A DNA stretch of 64,000 bases from Ipomoea triloba (GCF_003576645.1 NC_044917.1:13759449-13823448), one strand, 5' to 3'; shown: positions 13,101 to 22,194, numbered from the stretch's first letter. Notes: generated from the letters alone by a model not told the origin. Numbers and translations: made by a program.

Positions 13101-15267
13101 CTAACTCATCAAAGAGCTCATCTGCCGTAGGAATAGGAAATTGGTCTCGTACTGTTGCAGCGTTCAAGGCTCTATAATCTACGCAGAATCTGTAGGTGCC
13201 ATCTTTCTTTTTTACGAGTAGGACTAGAGATGAGAAAGGCTTTGACTAGGTCGGATAATTCCTTGATCTAGCATTTCTGTAACCAGCTTCTCGATTTCTT
13301 CTTTTTGGAAGTGTGGGTAGCGATATGGGCGAACATTGATTGGCTTGGTTCCCGGCTGTAAATGAATTCTGTGATTGAAAAATCTATATGGGGGTAACGT
13401 AGCAGGTGCTTGGAATAGTTTCTCATGCTGCTGAAGTACTGTTATAATTTCTGGTGGAATATCTGTAGGGAGTTGTATCTCCTGTATAGATTTTTCAGTA
13501 TCATTTTCTTCTGGTGGAGATTCAGGACCACTTATTAGGAACAACTCATAGAGTTCCAGTATTTCCCTTGTTGCTACTGGAGCTTCTAACTGATTCAGAG
13601 TTATTTCCTGTGGTGTGAATGAGTGATTTCCTTGCAATTTTACCTGTTGGCCTTTCCATTCAAACTGCATGGACATATTAGCATAGTCATGCTCAACCTT
13701 TCCCAGCCCCCGTAACCATTGAATTCCTAACACCATGTCCGGGCCTCGAATTGGAAGCACAAAGAAGTCTATTAAGAATTCAGTGCCATGTAGTGTCAAT
13801 GGTACTTGTTTGCAACTGTGGGAACAAGCTAGAGAATCTCCGTTACCAACATATACCCGAAATGGTGTAACTGTCAAAGCATGTAACTGTAATTGCTCCG
13901 CAATTTTGGGTTGCACAAAGTTATGGGTGCTACCACTATCTATTAAAATCTGTAATTTTTGCCCATTAACTTCCCCCAAAAGTTTAAGCGATCTAGGATT
14001 ACCTGGGCCTGCCAATGAGTTTAGACTAGAAATATCTCCTGAGATTATGTCATCTTGCCCATGCACTATGGTGTCTTCCTGTAAGAGTGGATCTTCTATA
14101 TCGTCATCTCCTGTCCCCATTAGCATCAGAAATCTGGTTCGACATCTATGGTTGTTTGACCAGCGTTGGTCACAGTTATAGCAGATACCTTTCTCTCGTT
14201 TTTCCCGCATCTCTGCAGGTGTTAATCGTTTAATGGGAAGATTTGATGTTGATTGAGTTGAGGGTGGTAAAGCTAAGGTTGTTGTCTCCCTTTTGTCTTG
14301 GACGGATGATTGTGTTATAACTGGGGCTGACCGTGTAGTGTTTGCAGGTGGTATTTGGCGTTGTTGCCACCTTAAGGGTGATCGTGCAACTGGTTGAAGC
14401 TCAGCCTGAATTTCCTCCAATTTTGCCTCATATTCTCGAGCAAGATCAAAAGCTTCCATCAATGTTGTTGGTCGTGCCATCTGCACTTCTCGTCGAATAA
14501 GTGGTTTAAGCCCTGCGATGAACATGGAAAGAAGGATCGGTTCTGCAATCCCTGTAACTTTATTCATTAATCGTTCAAATTCTGCTTGATAGGCAGTGAC
14601 TGTGGTCTGCTGTGTCAATTTTGACAATTTCCCTTGGAAATCCTCAAAACGAGACTCACCGAACCGCTTTGTGACATTCTGCAAAAATTCCTTCCATGTG
14701 GTTAACAATCTATTCTTCTTCATCCATTGATACCACTCGGAAGCCTTCCCCTCCATTGTGAATCCTGCTATTCGCAAACGCTGTGTGTCGGGTGTATCAT
14801 AAAAATCAAAATATTCTTGAATTCTAAATACCCAACCGTGAGGGTCTGAACCATCAAAGCGAGGTAACTCAAGTTTTATATGAAATCGTTGGGTCCCTTG
14901 ACCATTCTCCGTCTGCACAGATCGTTGGGTCCCTTGACCATTCTCCGTCTGCATAGATGGCTGCAGATGAGTATCAGGTGAAGGTCCTAAAATTCCCTGT
15001 ACTTGAGGTTGCACTACTGCATTCATATTGGTTGTTACCATCGTTTCCAATCGTGAAACAGAGTTGATGAGTTTTTGAATGAGTTGGTGGTTTGTAACAG
15101 TTTGTCTGTCAAAATTTTCTTGCAATTCGGTAATTGCCTGCTCCCAAGGATGAGTTGCTGTAGCTTGGTTGTCGGACATAATGAAAGCACCAATTGATAC
15201 GAACTCGTACCAAGCCGGCACCGCTTTGAGTGGATGCGAACTCCAAGGACGGAATGAGAGGGGGAAA

Positions 15268-15318
<51 letters not shown>

Positions 15319-18300
15319 CAGGAGAATGGAAGTTGAAATAATTCTTGTGTGTCCTCTTCCCTGGCATGCAGGGTGGTTATATACTGAGTTACTCCTATTA
15401 TGTTTATGACTATGATTCTTAATATGATATATATTAGGACTAAACTATACTATCCTATTATGAATAGACTTAGTCTAACAAATGTAATCAGCCATCCATG
15501 CTGGTTTCCTTCGTTCCCTCTTTGGCCTAGCAGTATGAGTTGTTTCTTCTCTATCTTTCATATCTTGATTTTCACCCTCTTCTACTGTGGATATGCCCGT
15601 ATCATTTCACCATAAAAGAGATAACAAATTAAATCACGAAATCCAGAGACTCCACAGAACCCAAAACAATGGGAATGGCCAATCAAAACTCCAGAAATAT
15701 TCACGAAGCACCGGAATGAAGAACTCAGACAAATGGCGAAAGTGCTAATGTTGGGAATTGAATGCCTGATGAAGTCATGTATGGGTCATTCTTCATAACC
15801 CTAAGTGGAGATCAGAGGCTCAGGAATGGTTCCTTTGCCAACCTTTCGGTGAAATTCATGAACCGTTTTGCCATCTCGATAAAGAAGAATAAACACTTTT
15901 CTTACCTCACTACTATTGAACAAAGTCTAGGAGAGCCTCTTCAAGAGTTTATCAACAAGTGGAATGTTGAATAGTTGAAGAGGTTCTACCAATAGAAGTA
16001 GTGCGAAAATAAGAAGAATTTAGTTAGTTTTTATTATTATTATTTTTTTAAATGTTTGAGAAATGGAAACGTAAAATAAGAGTTGAGTTAATGTGTTGGG
16101 AATGAGATCTAATGATGATACTTGGTCAAAATTTGATGTAAAGAATATGTGATAAGCTACTTTAAGGACATCTAATTGTTAGAGGTTAATGGAGTACTTA
16201 TCTTTTCGATACTTCCATCATTACACTCATGTTAACCTAACATTCACATGCTCATTTAGCTTTTTTTTTTTTAAATTAAAAAAAAAAAAACAAACAAATA
16301 AAGGAAGTAGGTCGCTTGATCTAGGAAGAGCTTCAATGCTCCGCGCCTTATCTATCTTTTATTTTAAAAAGTAAAGAAAGTAGGTCACTATTTGACCTAG
16401 AAAGAGTTTCAAGACTTTGTGCTTTAGAAATTATTTATTTCAAAAAGCAAAGCAAGTAGGTCGCTCGATATAGGAAGAGTTTCAAGACTCAACGCCTTAG
16501 CTATCTTTGATTTCAAAAAGCAAAAGAGGTGGGTTGCTCGACCTAGGAAGAGCTGTAAGACTTCATTCCTTAGTTATCATTTATTTCAAAGAGCAAATGA
16601 AGTAGGAACTTAGGAAGAGCTTTAAGACTCTCTTCCTGAGCTATCTTTTATTTCAAAAAGCACTCTTCTCTATTATATTTCTTTGAGAAGGGATTAAAAA
16701 AAAAAAAAAGTATATTCCCCACTAGAAGCCATAATTTCATTCAAAGTAAGTTTAGCCCTAACGAGGAAGAATACAAGAAATTAGAGATATGGAAAGTAAA
16801 ATACCTGAATCGTTTATTGAAGTTTAAAGTGTTCAATAAAATACCTAAATCGTTTAAAGGAGTTTAAAGTCACTGAAGTTGTGGACCAAAATAAGGAAAG
16901 AAATCAGGTAGCAACATCTTTTTTTTTTCTTTTTTTTTTAGTACTATCATCCCCAATTAAGTTTTCTGAGGAACTAAATTACACGTACATACAAATTTGT
17001 GGGTATTACTAGCTAGCCCTACAAAGATGCCTTGGCTTCATGTTTCACACTGTTGTATTTTGCATTTGCAGACCCAATCTATGCTGGATCAGCTAGCTGA
17101 GCTTCAACAAAGGGTATCCATTTCGATTAATAATTATAAACATATTTCAGAAAATCCATATATATATATATATATATAAAATTAAATTAAGTGAAATTAA
17201 AAGCTAATTATTGTCTTATTACAGGAGCAAATGCTGGCAGAGTCCAATAAACTCCTTAGAAGGAAGGTAAAATCATCAAACAACCCTGCACACATGTATT
17301 GATTTTGTATTTGCTTTTTTTTTCTAATAGTAGATGGATAATGCATGCTACTTATACTGAATTCTATATTTTTTTTATTCAATTTCAAAAAGTTTTTGCA
17401 TTTTTCACAGGATGCATTATATTATAAAGTATTTGATACAAATAGCATTTCGATAATTATTACACCATGCATGCATGTCAACATTCAATTCATCACCTCC
17501 AAGTAATAGAAATATAATTGACATATTATTTAATTTCTACAAAATTTAGGTTAAAATCCCTATTGAACATTCACTATTAGTTTTAGTAAAAGCATTTAAC
17601 GCTACAAGACCTGCTTGGTCCTAACAAGATCTAACATGGGGGCATATAATTTGACTGTTTTACGAACCTTAAACTTAATTTCATGTATATAGTTGGAGGA
17701 AAATGTGGCCGGAATACCTCTCCGATTGTCATGGGAAGATGGGAATCAAGCAATTCAACAAAACCGCCAGCTTCCACCACAGTCCGAGGGGTTCTTTCAG
17801 CCTTTGGGGCTGAACATATCTGGACAAATTGGGTATAAAAAATCCATGTTTGATTAATGTTTTATGAAACAATTATGTACTAATTTATAGTAGAGTTAAT
17901 GTCATATGAGGTCTTTCGGGTATAGTGATTTTGTCACGTTTAGTCTTAAATTTTTAAATTGATCACTACTAGTCCTTCGACTTTCAAAATGTTACCATTC
18001 ATGGTCAAAGTTAACCACCTATATGGTCATTCAACTTTTAAAATTTAACCAATCGTGGTCTTCCTAGAAAGACCATAGGTAGTTAAAATTTGATAGTTAA
18101 AGGATCATCGGTGGTTAACTTGGACAATAAATGGTAGCATTTTGAAAGTCGAAAGACTATAGGTGACCAATTTAAAAGTTTAGGACTAAACGTGGCAAAA
18201 TTACTATACTCGGAGAACCTCAGATGGTATTAACTCTTTATAGTATGTATGTGTGTACTTACACTCATGTTTGTGTGTTTGATTGTTTTAGATACAACTC

Positions 18301-18376
18301 TGTTGGCACAGATGAGGTAAACGTTGCAGCCTCAGCTCACAACATAAATGGATTCTTTCCAGGGTGGATGCTGTGA
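2751..18376 (+). CDS. SEP1-like: SEPALLATA-type MIKC MADS-box transcription factor (8 exons)
   Basis: The gene encodes a floral homeotic E-function transcription factor. SEP proteins act in the nucleus as tetramer bridges with A, B, C and D class MADS proteins and bind CArG boxes (known for the family). Exons are 2751-2935, 4767-4845, 5278-5339, 8061-8160, 17072-17113, 17225-17266, 17693-17832 and 18292-18376. Sizes are 185, 79, 62, 100, 42, 42, 140 and 85 nt, the usual MIKC pattern. The spliced CDS is 735 nt, 244 residues, with no stop. The MADS domain (about 1-57) begins [20 protein letters not shown]. The K domain spans about 75-175 and contains [20 protein letters not shown]. The C-terminus ends GFFPGWML, the SEP II-type motif of the SEP1/2/4 group rather than SEP3. 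All introns have GT/AG borders. Intron 4 is 8.9 kb because of transposon insertions; the other introns carry MITEs. The gene looks functional. The exact SEP subclade is less certain than the family. Confidence 0.93.
3667..3900. mobile_element. Short TIR element in intron 1
   Basis: The ends are TGGACTAGGGTCCACC and, on the opposite strand, TGAACCAGGGTCCACC (14 of 16 match). They are flanked by TGTCA at 3662-3666 and 3901-3905. It is 234 bp, AT-rich and noncoding. The same terminal motif occurs at the right edge of the window (63565-64000). Confidence 0.6.
4097..4144. repeat. (AT)n microsatellite in intron 1
   Basis: Perfect AT run directly abutting the foldback element that begins at 4152. 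Confidence 0.95.
4152..4583. mobile_element. Foldback MITE, CTTGTGTGAGACCG family, intron 1
   Basis: The left arm begins ACTTGTGTGAGACCGTCTCA. The right arm ends in the reverse complement (GGTCTCACACAAAT). Arms of roughly 200 bp pair, including GACGGGTCGGGTCAA against CCCGACCCGACCCGT. It is noncoding. A partial direct copy of the arm segment (GACATTTGCATGGT) follows at about 4600-4625. Related copies are at 27488-27850, 31717-31801 and 61923-62060. Confidence 0.75.
4767..4845 (+). CDS. SEP1-like: MADS-box gene exon 2 (I region)
   Basis: 79 nt between TTAG and GTATTA. It encodes [20 protein letters not shown] and onward. The length is typical for MIKC exon 2. Confidence 0.92.
5278..5339 (+). 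CDS. SEP1-like: MADS-box gene exon 3 (K domain start)
   Basis: 62 nt after ACAG and before GTATGT. It encodes [20 protein letters not shown], the first K-domain helix. Confidence 0.93.
5394..5764. mobile_element. Foldback MITE in intron 3
   Basis: Two inverted arms of about 150-180 bp. The left arm (about 5394-5560) includes TTCACTTTTTGTCCTCCGAT, ATTTGTATCACATTTGATCC and TTCCGGCCAATTATTG. Each is matched in reverse complement in the right arm (about 5590-5764). The centre holds repeated GGAGCACT/AGTGCTCC words. It is noncoding. Confidence 0.7.
6031..6185 (-). mobile_element. tRNA-derived SINE, near full length, intron 3
   Basis: On the minus strand it reads TGCCAAGGATCTTGTAGTCC, with an A-box-like TAGTCCAGTGGTATC, then TATACGGGAGGTGGTGGG, a B box GGTTCGAGCCTC, a short body ending GTTAGTAGTATTC, and an A8 tail (T8 at 6031-6038). 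Length is about 155 bp. No clear target duplication was found. It is the best reference copy for the SINE family in the window. Confidence 0.75.
6186..8060. other. Rest of intron 3; no gene recognised
   Basis: AT-rich intron sequence with an (AT)n run at about 6493-6532. A block of about 390 bp (6600-6990) reads open in one frame but has no recognisable domain. The intron ends at the TTTTTACAG acceptor. Confidence 0.6.
8061..8160 (+). CDS. SEP1-like: MADS-box gene exon 4 (K domain)
   Basis: 100 nt between TTTTTACAG and GTATAT. It encodes [20 protein letters not shown] and [12 protein letters not shown]. This is the last exon before the transposon-filled 8.9-kb intron. Confidence 0.95.
8642..10029. 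mobile_element. Old LTR-type retroelement remnant interrupted by the Reina element
   Basis: It begins TGATGAAGTGTACTTAGGGT. Its layout resembles the solo LTR at 46947-48144: an AT-rich first half, a CTAGGGTTCTAAGAGG-like stretch, then a more GC-rich block with clusters of CGTGA/CGAG words (9630-9800). The Reina element inserted at 10029/10030. The outer 3' border was not located. A decayed Ty3-type gag fragment at 15762-15974 on the far side may be part of the same older element. Confidence 0.4.
10030..10421 (-). repeat. 3' LTR of Reina-type element (392 bp)
   Basis: TGATACG...CGTATCA termini. It contains a (GA)n tract of about 40 bp at 10097-10134, shorter than in the other LTR. The pol stop codon falls inside this LTR. 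Confidence 0.93.
10422..10434 (-). other. Polypurine tract of Reina-type element
   Basis: On the minus strand AAGGAAAGGGGAG lies immediately before the 3' LTR, the expected position of the plus-strand primer. Confidence 0.8.
12228..12353 (-). repeat. In-frame 42-bp tandem triplication in RNase H
   Basis: Three copies of a 42-bp unit translate as [14 protein letters not shown]-type 14-residue repeats where family members normally have one. The copies differ slightly at their ends (CI, FF, R). It sits at the start of RNase H, next to the catalytic aspartate. Confidence 0.85.
12409..12536 (-). repeat. Second in-frame 42-bp tandem triplication, RT-RNase H linker
   Basis: Three copies of a 42-bp unit give the 14-residue repeat [14 protein letters not shown] and variants beginning PIL. 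It has the same period as the neighbouring triplication but a different sequence. Confidence 0.85.
13224..15179 (-). pseudogene. Reina gag-protease part of the polyprotein
   Basis: It starts at ATG 15179 ([14 protein letters not shown]), 16 bp inside the 5' LTR border; the longer upstream frame would use GTG within the LTR. Retrotransposon gag region: [20 protein letters not shown], then [11 protein letters not shown]. The zinc knuckle is [14 protein letters not shown]. The aspartic protease active site is [11 protein letters not shown]. The frame enters the RT N-terminus (GIIRPSQS) and then terminates early through a one-base frameshift. A 36-bp in-frame duplication lies in gag at about 14886-14957 ([10 protein letters not shown] twice). 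Confidence 0.88.
15195..15604 (-). repeat. 5' LTR of Reina-type element (410 bp)
   Basis: Same termini as the 3' LTR and the same sequence throughout, except for a longer (GA)n tract (about 15271-15316). Directly inside it on the minus strand is ATTGGTGCTTTCATT, the likely primer-binding region. Confidence 0.93.
15762..15974 (+). pseudogene. Decayed Ty3-type gag fragment
   Basis: The translated segment ([19 protein letters not shown]... then [18 protein letters not shown]) matches the general pattern of the retrotransposon gag domain of Tat/Ogre-like elements (a W/R-x-F...L-x-x-x-F-x-x-RF stretch, then Q...GESLREF-x-x-RFN). There is no intact ORF beyond it. It probably belongs to the older element that received the Reina insertion. 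Confidence 0.5.
16304..16670. repeat. Minisatellite of about 70-bp units in intron 4
   Basis: Five diverged copies, each containing a form of AAGTAGGTCGCTCGACCTAG, GGAAGAGCTT(T/C)AAGACT and CTTAGCTATCTTTTATTTCA. Copies differ by 10-20 percent by eye. No reading frame is maintained. Confidence 0.75.
17072..17113 (+). CDS. SEP1-like: MADS-box gene exon 5
   Basis: 42 nt after TTTGCAG. It encodes [14 protein letters not shown], the third K-domain helix. The donor is GTATCC. Confidence 0.92.
17225..17266 (+). CDS. SEP1-like: MADS-box gene exon 6
   Basis: 42 nt after TTACAG. It encodes [14 protein letters not shown] and ends before GTAAAA. Confidence 0.93.
17693..17832 (+). CDS. SEP1-like: MADS-box gene exon 7 (C-terminal domain)
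   Basis: 140 nt after TATATAG. It encodes [20 protein letters not shown] through LNISGQIG and splits a Gly codon at the GTATAA donor. Confidence 0.9.
17891..18236. mobile_element. Foldback MITE in intron 7
   Basis: Inverted arms of about 150 bp. GAGTTAATGTCATATGAGGT and GTCACGTTTAGTC on the left are matched by reverse complements ending GGTATTAACTC on the right. Centre near 18050. It is noncoding. Confidence 0.75.
18292..18376 (+). CDS. SEP1-like: MADS-box gene exon 8 and stop
   Basis: 85 nt after TTTTAG. It encodes [20 protein letters not shown] and FFPGWML, with TGA at 18374-18376. The 3' UTR probably runs to about 18650; AATAAG at about 18574 is a weak polyadenylation-signal candidate. 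Confidence 0.92.
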
Positions 18377-18659
18377 TGATAAGATGTTGAAAACTTGGAA
18401 TAATTCAGGCCACCTTAATTGCATTATATTTCCCTAACTGGAAGGATTATTATTAAATTTAGTACTACAATGATGTCTTGGTGTGTGCTTGCTTGCTATT
18501 TTTGTTGTTGTACGTGGTCTGTCATGTGTATAGCTACTTGTAATTATTGTTATTGTTATTGTTATTTTTGGGGACAATAAGTCTGCATAAGTTGGCAATA
18601 ACATAACTGTATTTTATATATGTAACCTGTCTAAGCTCGGGAGAAAATATTATTATATG

Positions 18660-19133
18660 TAATTATTTGTATGTTTTTTTTTTTTTTAAACATTCATGAG
18701 AATTCTTTATAAGGCAATATGTTGTGACCACACATTTTGAACGGTAACAGAGATACTATTGCACTAGTTGTCATTTCTCTAAGCTAAGTCTTCTTAATTC
18801 ACTTTTGGTATCATTGTCAGTCTTCATCTTCAGTACTTGTCATCTTCTTTTTTATTGGTAGTGTGTCATGCGCAATTGAATTACTGGTGGTAGCATATAT
18901 AGAGGGTAGCGTCATGCATGCAATGAGATTATGGTATAGGAAGTTGTGGATGTGCGTGTTTTTGGAATTAGTATGAATGAGTGTAATATTTGATTTTGTT
19001 CATGTTGCACATCTATGTCACACATGTTCATTTTGAACTTCATATTTTTGGAATTAGTATGAATGAGTGTAATATTTGATTTTGTCCATGTGCATGTACG
19101 TGTTTTTTGTAAATTTTTTTTGTTGAATTGATA
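18660..19133. other. Intergenic; short direct repeat only
   Basis: AT-rich sequence downstream of the MADS-box gene. GGAATTAGTATGAATGAGTG occurs twice (about 18964 and 19051). No gene signal. Confidence 0.6.
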
Positions 19134-19653
19134 CTCCTCCATCCCATTTTATGTGTCTGCTTCGGTTAACAAGACTTGACTAAAATTATATTTGGTCCAA
19201 TTTTTCATAATATTAAGTTTATTACTTCCTCTGTCCCATTTTACCTGTCCTATTTATTATTCATTGGTCAAACCAACTCTTTCTTCTTTGCTTATTTTCT
19301 TTAGTAATTTTTTATTATTTTTAAATTTAATTTTTTGTGTTTAATAGTACTTTTAATGTAGTTTCTAAATATATAAATTTTTTATATTAATTTTAAACTT
19401 AATATTATTAAAAATTGGATTAAAAATTATTTCAGTCAAGCATCGTTAAACGAACCAGACAACCATTTTGGGACGGAGGTAGTATTAGTATACAAAATTA
19501 TATATTTAGAAAATACACTAAAAGTACTATTAAACATAAAAATCAAATTTAAAAATAAGTAAAAAATACTAAAGAAACTAAACAAATAAGAAATACAGTA
19601 GTTTATTTGGCCAATGAATAGTAGGTAGGACAAATAAAATGGGACAAAGAGAG
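19134..19653. mobile_element. Outer Stowaway-like MITE, split by a second copy
   Basis: TIRs CTCCTCCATCCCATTTTATG and, from the right end, CTCTCTTTGTCCCATTTTAT, bounded by TA. Removing 19225-19482 leaves about 260 bp, which matches the reverse orientation of the family copy at 35355-35612. Confidence 0.8.
19225..19482. mobile_element. Inner Stowaway-like MITE (258 bp)
   Basis: CTTCCTCTGTCCCATTTTAC at the left and TGGGACGGAGGTAG at the right, flanked by TA on both sides. Length equals the copy at 35355-35612. It is inserted in opposite orientation into the outer member of the same family. Confidence 0.85.
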
Positions 19654-19655
19654 TA

Positions 19656-20733
19656 TTAACATTGGAGTACCCAGTGCTGCCTTTTCACCACAATGCATGT
19701 AGTTAAATAGTTTGTCACTTTATGCATAAACTTTTTTAAGTAGTGGTTACATCCTATATACCAAGTGTTTGTGTTATTAAGGTTGGTGCTAATTTTGTCT
19801 TTAATCAAAGCATGTTGGGTCTAGAAAATGAAATGAAATGAATTCTAAATTTATATTATTTCTAATACATTTAAAGGAAGCACAATAAATATTTTACATA
19901 CAGGATCAATGAATGCTGCAATGATGGCAATTTTTGAAATTTCTTCATTTTCTGGATTTGCAAGATTGATTATAGCATTGTTGTAGTCTCGACATCTTTT
20001 CAATGTGTCAAGTGTATCATGATGTTCTATTGCCGTACATTCACATTTTTAATAATGAGTTTTAAATGTAGCTACATAAGAAAATGGTCTAATTACCATT
20101 TACATATTATTACCACCATAAAATCATATAAGTCCTTTAGGTGTTATGCTCGAGGTACTTTTGGTTCAACCATTTTAGTGTTGAATGGGATCTTGTTTCA
20201 TACCAGTCCTTTAGGTGCTATGCTCGAGATACTTTTGGTTTAACCATTATTGTTGAATGAGTTCTTATGGATAGAAAAATTCATAGTTTATTTAAGGAAT
20301 AAGATTAGATAAGGTAGTAAAAATTTATAAATTTTAAATCATCTTAATAAAGAAATACGATTTATCTTTAAAGTAAACAACTGTAATGTAGTCCAAATCA
20401 GAGAAATTATGGGGTAGTTTCCCGCTTCAATTTCATGGATTATTTGAATACCTTCTTTGTCAAAAAATCCTCCTCAAGTAGTTAATATGATTGACTTCAA
20501 AATGTTTTTTTAATTTTTCTATGCTATTAATGAAATACTTGGTAAATAAATATATAACAGTATTTTGTATTATAACTTTGATATTTAATTACAAGATAGT
20601 GTAAAAAGAAGAAAATTGACAATATAGTGAATATAATTAATTAATGAATTTAATTTGAAGATACGAAATCTTTGTATGGTATAAAACAAAGACCATATAA
20701 CTAATAAAATTATCTCTTTTTTAATTTTTGATA

Positions 20734-20736
<3 letters not shown>
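19656..20736. other. Intergenic; no gene recognised
   Basis: AT-rich. A phrase of about 50 bp built on CCTTTAGGTGCTATGCTCGA and ACTTTTGGTT is repeated in tandem at 20133-20185 and 20203-20250. Nothing else recognised. Confidence 0.55.

Positions 20737-20737
<1 letters not shown>

Positions 20738-20827
<90 letters not shown>
20738..20827. repeat. (AT)n-(GA)n compound microsatellite
   Basis: Long AT run followed by about 28 bp of GA, forming the left border of the first microsatellite-bounded element. Confidence 0.95.
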
Positions 20828-20830
<3 letters not shown>

Positions 20831-21178
20831 TAATCAGGTGTGGTCGCGCTTTAACGTGAGATAAGTGCGGCCGCACCACTATGTATACATATATACACCA
20901 CTCAGTCTTAGAAAATGCACCACACAAATATGCACCGTTAGGTACGCATCACCAAAAAACACACCACTAGGTATGCAAACATACACCACACAGTGTTAAA
21001 AAATGCACCATTAGGGGCAAAGGAGTTATGGTGCATTATTTTGGGTGTGTAGTGTGTTTTTCGATGTTTTTGTATATTTTCATTGTGGTGCATTTTCTAA
21101 CATTGAGTGGAGTATATTTGTATACATAGTGGTGTATTCTGTACGGGCCGCATGGAAGGCGCGACAACATTTGAATAG

Positions 21179-21180
<2 letters not shown>
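20828..21180. mobile_element. Microsatellite-bounded inverted-arm element 1 (type A)
   Basis: Arms of about 150 bp pair: GTGGTCGCGCTTTAACGTGA then CACCACTATGTATAC on the left, and the reverse complements of CACCACTATGTATACAAATA and TTGTCGCGCCTTCCATGCGG on the right. The interior is rich in TGGTGCATTTT/AAAATGCACCA. It is noncoding. (TA)n/(GA)n lies on the left and (TA)n on the right. Confidence 0.7.
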
Positions 21181-21239
<59 letters not shown>

Positions 21240-21241
<2 letters not shown>

Positions 21242-21816
21242 CATGCTCGAGCGAGAACGGTTACCTAGATGTAATTTCGCGTGTCCAAATTCAATGAATC
21301 AGATGTAATTTTAAAAAAATGACGCGGTGACATTTTCGTAAATAACTCAAATTTTGGTACATGTAAAATGTGTTACAAGTGCAAGTAACTGGTGCAATTT
21401 TGCAAGTAAAAAGTGCAAGTAAAATCACTTACAAGTGCAACTATCTTTCACTTACAAGTGCAAGTAATTTACATTGGTAACATTCGTGCACCTAATGATA
21501 AAGTCATTCACATAGGTGCACTTAGTGATAATGTCTAGTGCAACTAATTATAACGTTAGGTGCACTTAATATTGATGCTCAGTGTACATTTGACTTGCAC
21601 TTGTAATACATTTTTCTTGCACTTAGGTACAATATATGAAACTGTTACTTACACTTTTAACACAATTTATTTACACTTCGATGTTCAATTATTTACAAAA
21701 GTGTCACCGTTTTATTTTTAACTCAGTGTTTCTAATCTGTATGATTCGGACACGTGGTCGGCTGTGAGTTGTTCTTAGTTCTCTCCTAGGCTACCCGTTC
21801 TGTCTTGAATGACCTC
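21240..21816. mobile_element. Microsatellite-bounded element 2 (type B)
   Basis: The left terminal part has GCTCGAGCGAGAACGGTTAC and CGCGTGTCCAAATTC; the right end has GACACGTGGTCGGCTG and CTCTCCTAGGCTACCC. The interior is packed with AAGTGCAAGTAA/TTACTTGCACTT words. It lies between two (TA)n tracts. Type B copy 2 is at 22228-22745. Confidence 0.65.
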
Positions 21817-21824
21817 ATATATAT

Positions 21825-22193
21825 AGACTTCAGCTAAAATGCAACCGCGCCTTAAAGTGCGGTCGGTACGACCACTTAATAAAGGCACCAATAGTGTTAG
21901 AAAAATACACCAATGGAATGCACAAATACACCACAAAATGCACAACACACCCAAAAAAATACACCATACCTCCTCACACAAAATTGTGTATTTCCGGACA
22001 TTGTGTGGTGCGTTTATGCATACCTAATGGTGCATTTTCGTGATGCGTACCTAATGGTGCGTTTTCTTGGTGTATTTGTGCTTTTTTTTTTTTTTGTTTT
22101 GTGTTTCCTAATACTATCGGTGAACATTTGCATAACTATTGGTGTGACCGCACTGACCGCACGTTAAGGCGCCGCCACACCTAAACTAATGTT

Positions 22194-22194
<1 letters not shown>
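21825..22194. mobile_element. Microsatellite-bounded inverted-arm element 3 (type A)
   Basis: Left AACCGCGCCTTAAAGTGCGG, right GACCGCACGTTAAGGCGCCG, an inverted pair. Between them are AATACACCA/TGGTGTATT-type words. TATATATA precedes it and a TATATA/(CA)n tract follows. Confidence 0.7.

Larger units (their letters stand above)
10399..13246 (-). pseudogene. Reina pol: RT, RNase H, integrase, chromodomain (frameshifted from gag-PR)
   Basis: Open frame of about 950 codons on the minus strand without its own ATG; the first in-frame methionine-like codon is TTG at 13167. Motifs in order: RT core [12 protein letters not shown] and catalytic FFDDILVYS; RNase [15 protein letters not shown] and TDHKSL; integrase HHCC zinc finger ([10 protein letters not shown]...CQICQQTKY) and DDE core ([28 protein letters not shown]); C-terminal chromodomain-like [14 protein letters not shown]. 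The frame runs into the 3' LTR. It is separated from gag-protease by a one-base frameshift near 13.25 kb. Two adjacent in-frame 42-bp triplications disturb the RT-RNase H linker and the RNase H start. Confidence 0.88.
10030..15604 (-). mobile_element. Full-length Reina-type Ty3 chromovirus LTR retrotransposon, antisense in intron 4
   Basis: 5575-bp element flanked by the perfect 5-bp target duplication TTTCA (10025-10029 and 15605-15609). Its LTRs begin TGATACG and end CGTATCA. Read on the minus strand, domain order is gag, zinc knuckle, protease, RT, RNase H, integrase and a C-terminal chromodomain-like segment. This order and the compact size fit the Reina lineage. The LTRs are identical except for the (GA)n tract, which indicates a recent insertion. 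A frameshift near 13.25 kb makes this copy non-autonomous as assembled. Confidence 0.92.

Noticed and set aside
15180..15221. Upstream extension of the Reina gag frame into the 5' LTR
   Set aside because: It would use a GTG start within the LTR; ATG 15179 just inside the LTR is the natural start.
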